Assembly: GCA_002917075.1 (NCBI GenBank)
Contig: NTMA01000113.1
Location: 1 to 64,000 of the forward strand
Length of the DNA: 64,000 nucleotides
Direction of reading: 5' to 3'
From: Hawksworthiomyces lignivorus
Taxonomy: Eukaryota; Ascomycota; Sordariomycetes; Ophiostomatales; Ophiostomataceae
Positions 55,875-64,000 of this stretch are shown one piece after another. The position numbers were made by a program, and so were the translations under genes. Below the pieces are notes generated by a model, which was not told the DNA's origin, ran no database searches, and was given only the letters and a program-made list of their open reading frames with translations. Position 1 is the stretch's first letter, and the number at the start of each line of letters is the position of its first letter.

Positions 55875-56866
55875 ATGGCCGAGTCAGCGTTGTCGCCCAA
55901 GTTCGCGCCGTTCTTCGGCATGGTACGGAGCTCTGCACCCCTTCCCCTTCCCCTCTATATGTATTTTATGATAGATGATGCTTTGCTCGTTTTCATACTT
56001 TCGATGTCGAATGCGTCGCGGCTAACTCGTCACTTTTCATGTCCAGGCCGGCATCGCCAGCGCCATGATCCTAGGCAGTACGTCTCTTCTCGCACCGAAC
56101 CTTATCCCCCGGCTGTCCCTTCCGTCGACCGTCCTCCTCGTTTGAGCTCTATGGCCGTCAATGAGACACGAGTTCCATTAAACCTATGAAAGGAAGAGCT
56201 AGAATTTCTGACCCGTCTTATAATCTAGGCATGGGAGCCGCCTACGGTACAGCTAAGTCGGGCATCGGCATTGCTGGTGTCGGCACGTTCCGCCCAGACT
56301 TGATCATGAAGGTAAGGCAAAAGCTGCTGCGCACTGGAGGAGGACTTGCATCCATCGTGATTCGTTTTCTGACCACCACCAGTGTCTCATCCCAGTGGTC
56401 ATGTCCGGTATTATCGCCGTCTACGCGCTCGTCATCTCCGTCCTAATCGCCCAGGATTTGGCTCCACCCAGCTCCAACACCAACTACAGCTTATTCAAGT
56501 AGGATACCCCATGTCTTAGAAGAAGTCTGCTCCGCTAGAATTGAGAGATAAAGCATACTAATCCCGTCTGTAGCGGCTTCATGCATCTGGCGTGCGGCTT
56601 GTCGGTTGGCGCGACGGGTCTGGCGGCCGGTTATTGCATCGGCGTGGTGGGCGACAAGGGCGTGCGGGCATACATGGAGCAGTCGCGGGTGTTCGTGGGA
56701 ATGGTGCTGATTTTGATTTTCGGCGAAGTACTTGGCCTCTATGGGTAAGAACTGCCCTTCAGCCCTCCTCCCCTTCTCGTAGCCGTGTTTTGGTCTTGAA
56801 AGACACACTGCTAACAAAATCAGCCTTATTGTCGGCCTGATTCTGAACACGAAGAGCAAGGGCTAA
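55875..56866 (+). CDS. vma11: V-type ATPase 16-kDa proteolipid subunit c' (Vma11-like)
   Basis: Six exons, 55875-55922, 56047-56077, 56229-56311, 56383-56498, 56574-56744 and 56824-56866; introns of 124, 151, 71, 75 and 79 bp; 163 residues. Four transmembrane helices form two Gly-rich hairpins. The proton-carrying glutamate in the fourth helix is E144 in [31 protein letters not shown] and [20 protein letters not shown] match the family. [17 protein letters not shown] and [13 protein letters not shown] resemble yeast Vma11 (c') more than Vma3 (c). It is part of the membrane c-ring of the proton pump in vacuolar and endosomal membranes. The intron-rich structure in a very short gene is usual for this family. 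Confidence 0.92.
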
Positions 56867-57743
56867 ATAGCTCTTGTGTTGCCCCGGACTGCTGTGCATG
56901 TGATCGTCGAAGAGGCGTCATTGTACCAAAACATACGAGGATAGGATGTGAGAATCTCCTCGCGTACAAGGCGAAATGAAGAAACTGGTCATGGAGTACG
57001 CGAAAGGGAGTTTCATGTTCGGTTGCGGCTGCTGTCACCGCTCCGGCCATGTGGCCGTTGTATCGCACACACACAAACACACACTGGTGCTCAGGCGTTA
57101 TTCTTTTTTTAATCCCTGTTAGTTGTCTTTTATCTTTCGACGTTTCGTCTTGGGATACACACGATGATAGACAGGAAGCACCTGGTAGGGAAGGAAATGG
57201 CATCCGACCCAAGAAACTTTGCATATCTAGCACTTTTGGCAGTGTCTTTAATAAAGGTATTTTAATTTACAAATGGCAAGCAGTTAGTAGATGAGTCTAC
57301 GCATATTTGAGGCACTTTGTCTCCGTGACAAATTGATTGTTTGTATTCATATGGATAAGAAGCAAATAAGATAAATACGTCAAAAACTCTCAGCTCCCGC
57401 TTGTAAGAGTCGTAAATGCCATGAAGTCTTAGATCGTCCTGAAAGTCTAGCACATCAAAGTAAAAATGCATAGGAGGGTGCAGAAAAAGCAAGAGGAAAA
57501 GAATCGACGACAGAAGCGCCGAAATTGAAATGGTAGAAGAAAAACCGAACCATGTTAACGCCCAAATTGCAGATCCACTGTCTCCTAGACTTTCTGTCGA
57601 CGCCAAGACCCGTGCGTAAAATGTCCCATGAGAAACAGGAAGAATATATATAAAAAAAATGGATAACCGAGCGACAGGCAGGTTCGTCGTTAGATACATG
57701 GACGACCAGCGTCAGACGAGGGTCGCAAGCACTTCATTTCATT
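56867..57743. other. Convergent spacer
   Basis: 3' regions of the V-ATPase gene and the next gene. No gene is seen. Confidence 0.6.
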
Positions 57744-59148
57744 TCACATGCGTGGAGCTCGAATATGATGGAGGACGGCAGCTGGCACCTGACTGCCATT
57801 GATGCGACGAAGTAAACGCGATTGGGATTGGCTCCAGCCCGGTCTCTGATGTCCTTTCATTTGTCCTACAGAAGGGGAAACAGAAAAAAAGAAAAAAGCC
57901 CAGTCCCATGACAGGACGTTGGCAAGGGGGAAAAGCCATTGGCGGGAAGATCCAAATTCGGCACTAATGGCTAAGGAAGGTATGGTGCAGGCGGAGATGG
58001 CGCCGTGAAGGGAGCGGCGATCTCACGCCAACAGAAGCAGAAGAAGAAGGGGAAAGAACTGAGCGGCGGGAAGAGGGGAGGGTGCTAGGGCGAGCAAACG
58101 AACCAAGGAACCAGTCCCAGCGGCGGTCTTCATGAATGAGGGCATCGACTCCAGAGTTACGGTTCTCGCGCGAGAGGCGATCAGCACGGGCGCGGCGGGC
58201 GGCGGCTTCACCGACCAAGTACGGGTCTTCTAGTGGACGGAAGGCGTCGTTGCCGTTATTGTTCTGGCCATTCGCTCCCCCATTCTCGATTCCTGCAGCG
58301 CCGTTCCTGGCGTAGGGGCCGGTCCCGGCAGCTGCCATGCGTCTGCTGGCGGCAGCCTCCTCTTGCTCCATGCGCTCGAGCACAGCTAAGCGGCGCATCA
58401 AGCTGCCTATCTCGGCGGCAGCAGAGGCGTGCTCGGCGGCGGCGACACGGCGCAGGGCCACAGAATGGTACAGCCGGGCGTTGGGGTTGGACGAGATGGT
58501 GGACCACGACGGAATGCGAAACTGCGACATGTTTGGCACGTCGTTGCGCCGGGGGTTGTCTTGGCGCGGCTGGAGAAGGGGATTTGCCAAGGCAGCGGAG
58601 GCATTTCCGGCTCCCGAACCGGACGCAGCCGACGCTGAAGCGGTGCGGCGTGCCGGGGTCGAATTCTGTCGCGCCGATGCCAGACCAGGAACAGACTGGT
58701 GGCGGCCTGCTGCAGAAGAGACGGCCGCCCTTTCGGCGGATCCCGCTGCTGGTGCGGAGTAGGGCGGAAGCAAACTGCCGCCAGTGTTCGGTACAGTATA
58801 GTGCGAAGACGGGGCCTCGGAACCTGGGACAAAGAAATACGTGCCGAGTCGTTAGCAGAGGGGGACGCCCGGGGCATAGGCTGAACTGAGGGGCAACGTT
58901 GCAGGGGCTACGAAATAGGGAAATAGGGCGTGGGGCTCTTTGTGAATCTGGGCGATCCCGCGCGGCGAGTGTAAACCTGGTAATGATGACGGCATCGCCA
59001 AAACTCCGGAATGTGGAAGACTCGCGTGCGAGAAGAATAACTTACAGTATGAAGGAGCAGCCGAACGGATAGATGCCGTCTCAAAATCCTCAGCAGTTAT
59101 CGACTCCATCAGGTCATGGGAGCGTCGGGGAAGTACAACTCCGGCCAT
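57744..59148 (-). CDS. Unnamed conserved fungal protein, disordered with charged helix
   Basis: Proposed exons are complement 59148-59046, 58823-58104 and 57865-57744, with introns of 222 and 238 bp; 314 residues. It starts MAGVVLPRRSHDLMESITAE. The middle is Ser/Ala/Pro/Asn-rich and disordered. A helical segment follows (ARLYHSVALRRVAAAEHASA, GSLMRRLAVLERMEQEEAAA), then the best conserved-looking block DPYLVGEAAARRARADRLSR and IHEDRRWDWFLG. Exons 1-2 are solid by frame. Exon 3 (QMKGHQRPGWSQS, ending at TGA 57744) relies on a weak GTTCGT donor. Reading on without that intron ends at 57964 instead. I recall this RRWDWFLGQM type of ending in unnamed fungal proteins. No function can be stated. 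Confidence 0.6.
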
Positions 59149-62028
59149 TTTTTTAATGTTTTGTTTTAATTCTTGCTTGTGGCGAGATAACCGTTGCACA
59201 AGAGTAGGAAAAGAGAGAAAGGCTCGCGGAGGTGCAGCAAAAGTAAACAATATAAGCGACAGGTAGCGATAATCGCTGCAAGTGAGCAAACCCGCAGATA
59301 AAGGAAAGGAATACTTGATTCTTGTGCGTACAACTTGAAAGTCCGGCGAACTAGCGAGAGAGAGAAACTAGATAACGCAAGACAACACAGCAAAAGTAAA
59401 TGAGAGACGAACGTCACGAGAAGAAAGTTGGAAGACCACAAGAAGAGAGAGAAGCAATAAATATAAACGAAAAAAGAGAACAAAAATGAGAAAAGAGAGG
59501 AAGGGGAGGAAGAGCAGGGGAGGAGGGTGAAAGGGAAAGCGGGTGCGAATTGTGTGGGCTGGGGTTTAGACTATTGTATTCTGGTGTTCTCGTAGTATGA
59601 ATACTGAGTGGTAGTTGATAGTGCGACTGGGCGGAAAGGTGTGAACCCGTTCCTTGATGTCGTCGGCGTCCTCCTGCGTTAGCTCTTTAGCGTCGCTCTG
59701 GTGTCTTGCAGCCGAGAGAGGGAAGACGGGGAGTCTCTCTGTTTGTCTCAGTTGCCAACCCTTTGTAGATGTTTTTTGTTGAACCAAAGAGTCGAGATTG
59801 CGTTATCTCGAGGAGGATCAAGACTTGAATAAAGACTCATGAAACAAAGGTCGATTGTCATCCGACCTTTTCCTCTTCGGCGTGTTAATTCTGCCTTTTG
59901 CTCTACGGCTGGTGCTGTTGGCTGTTTCTCGGCTGCTTGCGAAAACGGCTGAGGGTGTATGGGTGGACAATAAGTAAGACTGCAGTGACACGTGAGTCTT
60001 TCGAGAAGACAGACTAGAATTTGGAGGGAGGGCAAGAATAAATCCAGGGAGGGGGGGCTGGGTTCGCTTCAGCTAACCAATCCACTGGTGTCGGCCTTTG
60101 GAAACACCCTCACTTCGATAGGAACAGTCTCGGTGGATGTTGTCCGCTCAGAAGCAGAGATACAATGAGAAGAAAGAGGGGCCAAAAGGTAGTGTAAGTG
60201 TGTAAGTGGAGCAGGTGGGGAGCGAGAGGATGTCGTACGTATGTCTCTTGGAGAGAGAGAGGGACAGAAAGGGGAAAAAGGAGAGCACTGCGAAGAGCAT
60301 AAAGCACCGAGAGGAGCGAGGGAAGATGTGGGACTTCGTGAGGATTCGAAAGAGGCTTAGGTGCGAAGAAATAGGGCTTCCAGACGGCGGATAAGCACAC
60401 CAGGGGCGGGGAGCAGCTAAATACCTAACGGAAGCAGGCAAGAAGTGAAAATGGAGAAGGGGAGGGGAGGGGGGGAGGGGAGGAGAGAGGAGAATTCCCT
60501 ATTCCGTAGGTGAAAGCACTGTGTAAGTTTACGAGGAAAAGTCGATGACGAGAGTGCGCCAGGTCAGGCTGATGTGGATAATGCTGCAATGTCGCCTTGT
60601 TGCCTGACGGCGTTGGAAATATTGGCAGTATTGGCAATATATGATGAAGTCGGCGCTGTGCAGGTCTCAGAAGCCAAGTATCGCTCGTTATTAACGCTGT
60701 CATAACAAAATTTAGATACACCTTTATTCTACAAGGTACAAAATACAAAATGGTATAAGTTGCGCAGTGAACCGGGTGCAAACCAAGGCTGCTGCGGCAG
60801 GTGCCAAGACGTGGCCGCACCAAATTCGGCAAGAAGTGGTTAATGGATAGTAATATAAGGAAGCTGCTAATGTATGTGGCCGTCCTTCCAGGACAATTTT
60901 TATGGCATCTGCCGTAACCATGCAGTGAGTCTGGCAGGTGCGATAGGAATGCAAGACGAAGACCAGGAAAGTGTGATAAGAAACTCCACCCAGTAGATAG
61001 CCAGAATGCGGTACATACACGAATAATATGACATATTACCAAAATGGGAGGGACGGTAGTTTTGTCGCACTCAGTTCCAGACTATGGCAGAAAAATGCTC
61101 TGGAAAATGGAGGCCAAAACGCCTAGTAAAGCAGGACAAGATAGTAGAGAACTAACAAACGCAGCTGAGTCCCGTCTTATCCTCTCTGCGGTGTGAGTCT
61201 CGATTTCACATGTATGCTCATGCACACAATTCTCATGTTGAAGCTCGCGCAGAAGGACTCCATCTCGGCCTCTTCGTAATGAGATCCGAGCACAGTCGCC
61301 CTCTTTGTGATACGACGCACCTTGCCAAGGTGGGACGTCTGCCGTTGCTTGCCCCTCACTATCGTCAACAGTCCAGCTCAACTTATTCAACTTGCTCAAC
61401 TTGACGGGCGACTTGACTTGTCTCCACTTCGTATACGCAATCCACGGAGCAGACTTGACTAGTTTCGGCGTCTGCTAAACGTCCACAGGAATTCTTACTC
61501 CGTATGCATAGTATGCTGACATATGTATGCAGTGCATAAAGCATACTTGTCAACCGGCTACGACAGTCTTCGGGTGCTCGTGTGCCTATTTCCCGATACT
61601 TTCTGCCCGCCTCAGACAAACACGGCAGATCTGCAGTATATTCCTCTGTTTGTGTTGAGCTTCTTTTCATGGCCTTACGGAGTAGAGCGGCAATATGCTG
61701 CCAAACAGATTAGGCCATTCCCTGGTGGCGCCTGGGACGGATATACCGGGCGGATCGGCAGGGCGCCAATTCTCCCCTACTGAGATGGGGCAAGGAACTT
61801 TTGTCCGGACTAGTCGCTACAAATTGCATACACCGGCTCGCTGTCAGACAGTCTATATGACATAATCGATTCTTGAGAGTAGAGAGGAAATGAGGAGGGC
61901 GTGCATCCTATCCAGGCCTTGTATCCTTGTTCCCTTTACACGGCATCCCGTAATCCCACATATATACAAATATACATTTTTATCTTTGCAGCGAGGTGCA
62001 AAAGCGAAGTGCACCCGTCACCGGCCGC
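59149..62028. other. Gene-poor 2.9-kb stretch
   Basis: Purine/pyrimidine-skewed DNA: GA-rich blocks at 59210-59530, a G-tract cluster at 60459-60480 that fits a G-quadruplex pattern, and TACTCCGTA/TACGGAGTA copies at 61496 and 61676. A 205-codon frame at 61042-60425 (-) starts at TTG and is Pro/Ser/Leu low complexity. No gene is supported. Confidence 0.5.
60459..60480 (+). other. Potential G-quadruplex tract
   Basis: Four runs of 4, 4, 7 and 4 guanines separated by single adenines. Confidence 0.5.
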
Positions 62029-63056
62029 TCACCGAGGCGGTTTGTAGTCCCGTATGTGGTCTGCAATCACCTTCGCGCCCTGCTCCGGGGAGTGCTGCCG
62101 GCCCAGCGCCTCGACGAATTCACCGTCGGGATTCATGAGGTAGAAGTAGATGCTGTGGTCCACCAGGTAATCCTGGCCCGGCTGCACGACGGGCGGGGTG
62201 CTGAAGTACACGCGGTAGGCCTTGCACATGGCCTTGACCTGCTCGTGGGTGCCGGTCAGGCCGAGGAAGCGCGGGTGGAACTCGACGAGGTACTCCTTGA
62301 GCACCTCGGGCGTGTCGCGCGCCGGGTCGCAGGTGACAAACACGGGCAGCAGCTTGCCGGGCTCCTCGGCCTCGACCAGGTCAAACATGCGTGCCATCTT
62401 GTCGAGCTCTTCGGGGCAGATGTCCGGGCAGTGCGAGAAGCCAAAGTAGATGAGCGAGTGGCGGCCCAGGAGGTCCGCTTCGGTCACCGCCTTGCCGTTC
62501 TGGTCGATCAGCTGGAACGGGCCGCCGACCTTGGGCCGGCCCACGCCCTTGTTGGCCTCGGCCACCCGCTTCCGCTGCATGCGCTCCTTCTCGTGCTCAA
62601 AGTACCACAGCAGGCCGGCGCCCGTCACGACGAACAGGATGCCCGCCTTCCAGGAGAAGGGCTGCCGCGTAGACGTGTCAGCACAAAAAGAAAATGTGTG
62701 CTAGGGTCTCGGGGAGGGGAGTGGGGGGAGTCTATGTGCAGTGGAGAGACACGACGTACGCCTGACCGGTACCGGCTCTTGGCCTCCTCTACCGTCTTGT
62801 ATTTTGTTCTCCGCTGCGTCAGCGGCAGCGACTGCAGCCGCCAGTGCTCGCTTGCGCCGGCGCATTCCCGCTTCGCCGCCGGGAGCACCGGCCGCCGGGC
62901 TGCCCCGCTGCTCTGTGAGGATACCTGGCGGGCCCAGGACGATCCAAAGCCGCAGAGTCCCTGACGGCTGCATGCTGTTGCTTTTTTTGAAGAAGAGGCA
63001 GCCAGGCTGCGGCACATGCCAGACAAGGGCACGGCCTTTGAAAGAGACCGACTCAT
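62029..63056 (-). CDS. sco1: SCO1-type mitochondrial copper chaperone
   Basis: Exons are complement 63056-62760 and 62661-62029, with a 98-bp phase-0 intron; 309 residues. The N-terminus is rich in Arg/Ser/Ala and consistent with a mitochondrial presequence. One transmembrane helix follows (WKAGILFVVTGAGLLWYF, about 103-120). The thioredoxin-like intermembrane-space domain carries copper ligands C177 and C181 in FSHCPDICPEE and H268 in YLVDHSIYFYL. KVGGPFQLIDQNGKAVTE and LGLTGTHEQVKAMCKAYRVY match the family. It delivers copper to the CuA centre of cytochrome c oxidase subunit 2. It is divergent from the partial gene at the window end. Confidence 0.94.
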
Positions 63057-63724
63057 CGGAGGAGGAAGAGGTGAAGTAAATTCGAGGCGTGGGATTTGTT
63101 TGAGTTTCGAGAAAGGAAAAGGGCTGCAGGTTCAAGAATAAAATCAAGCTGCAGTCTTTTCAATTCCTTTCTGCTCGTGTCTGAAAGGCAGTATATCTGT
63201 AACAGGAGGTCAATGGTGTGGTTAAAGCGGTGGGAAGGACTTGTGGCCTGACCCGAGGAGCTGTCGAGTTTGGCCTCCAAGAGGGAAAAAAAACTTGAAG
63301 CTATTATTCATGGGAGGCAGGCGACCTGGCCATTCACAGATCCCGAAGTCTGCTGTACCCACTGTTTTGTCGGGGTGTGGCCCTGGCCAGGCGCGTCGCG
63401 TGCAGTCCTTAAGTGCCTGCTTTATGGCGGGGTCTAGCCTATAATTGCTATCTACCAGTGGTCTTCTTACCGCATTTTTAGCGCGTTGAAGTATCCTCCC
63501 TATAGTGCTTCTAGAGAAAAGGTACACGCTCGAGCTTTGAGCATGGTCCCGCCTCTTTAAATTTGGAGATTCTCTTTTCCCCCTTCTGCGTTGAGGAAGA
63601 ACACGCCGCAAGCTCGCACGCACCTTTAGCACGCGACAACCGCTTCACATGCATTCGCGGTTCGCTGCTTTTCAGTAGGCCTCTGTCGCGGCTTGTTTTA
63701 CAGGTGAATGATTCGAGCGTCAGC
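63057..63724. other. Divergent spacer
   Basis: Promoter region shared by SCO1 and the gene at the window end. No gene is seen. Confidence 0.6.
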
Positions 63725-64000
63725 ATGGCTTCGTCGAACACGGGGTCGCGCGCCGGCTCTGCAGACAACGCGGCTCCGCTCAAGTTCGAGTACGACGGCG
63801 ACGACGACGTCCACATGACGGATGCGACCGATGGCACAGCAGACATCAAGGCCGAGCGGTCTCCTGCGAGCACGTCGAGCACGGCCAAGAACTTGAAGAC
63901 GGGAGGCGGCGCAAGCCGCGGCCTCGCATCGGCCAAGGCGCGCGGAGGGGGCGCCGGCGGCAGCAGCCATCGCGGCGGAAGCCGGGCCGGGGGGGGCGGC
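63725..64000 (+). CDS. N-terminus of an unidentified protein, truncated by the window end
   Basis: ATG at 63725 and 92 codons without a stop to the last base. It starts MASSNTGSRAGSADNAAPLK, then an acidic FEYDGDDDVHMTDAT block, Ser/Thr-rich sequence, and a growing Gly/Arg/Ser-rich region. This type of low-complexity start occurs in RNA-polymerase and RNA-binding proteins, including RNA polymerase III subunit RPC4, but too little is present to assign it. Confidence 0.6.
   Translation, partial: MASSNTGSRAGSADNAAPLKFEYDGDDDVHMTDATDGTADIKAERSPASTSSTAKNLKTGGGASRGLASAKARGGGAGGSSHRGGSRAGGGG

Noticed and set aside
57964..58103. Unspliced C-terminus for the unnamed protein at 57.7-59.1 kb
   Set aside because: The read-through end is Ser/Pro-rich with no family-like sequence, whereas splicing gives FLGQM as recalled in homologues; kept only as an alternative.
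60425..61042. 205-codon minus-strand frame
   Set aside because: Starts at TTG, low complexity (Pro, Ser, Leu), no splice or domain support.
1..64000. CRISPR array, rRNA operon or complete transposon
   Set aside because: No regularly spaced repeats, rRNA-like blocks, transposase or reverse-transcriptase motifs were seen.

Overview
The window is nuclear DNA of a filamentous ascomycete (Pezizomycotina, probably Sordariomycetes; the class is inferred from gene content). The evidence is: short GT-AG introns of about 50-240 bp in most genes; two HET-domain proteins; a Pth11/rhodopsin-type fungal membrane protein; a NOD-like STAND receptor; an ascomycete laccase ending in DSGV; and GC-rich exons set in AT-rich spacers with homopolymer tracts. 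No rRNA, tRNA, CRISPR array or intact transposon was recognised. All exon coordinates are my own reading of splice sites and reading frames.

Left part (1-7.4 kb), housekeeping: aldose 1-epimerase (+), DNA ligase I (-), eIF3k (+) and the 40S-assembly chaperone Tsr4 (-). At 7.4-12.2 kb lies a lower-GC accessory stretch: a small gene whose exons do not join in frame, an APH-like kinase with an HNH_2-like N-terminal motif (-), and a Doc-type Fic protein (+). At 12.4-25.9 kb: CCT6 chaperonin (-), prenylcysteine oxidase (+), Gal80-like protein (+), N-carbamoyl-D-amino-acid hydrolase-like nitrilase (+), a LaeA/UMTA-type methyltransferase (-) and a HET protein (+). A gene-poor 3.8 kb follows, ending at a nine-exon laccase (29.7-32.0 kb, +).

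At 32.5-43.5 kb: fungal rhodopsin-like membrane protein (-), a 2EXR/F-box-like protein (-), a broken ORF pair (-), an HNH_2 nuclease-like protein (-) and a HIRIP3-like histone chaperone (+). At 44.7-54.9 kb is the most dynamic segment: a bacterial-looking SAM methyltransferase, a decayed ceramidase 3' fragment, a second HET protein, a decayed cytochrome P450 5' fragment, and an intact 1066-residue NB-ARC/TPR receptor with an unassigned N-terminal domain and an in-frame 18-bp minisatellite. This looks like an allorecognition or innate-immunity island between conserved genes. At 55.9-64 kb conserved genes resume: V-ATPase c' subunit (+), an unnamed fungal protein (-), a 2.9 kb empty stretch, SCO1 (-), and the start of a gene that runs off the window (+).

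There are no bacterial-style operons. Neighbours are mostly convergent or divergent, and the functions that plausibly relate to each other (HET, NLR, Doc, HNH, APH kinase) lie between housekeeping genes rather than forming a biochemical pathway.
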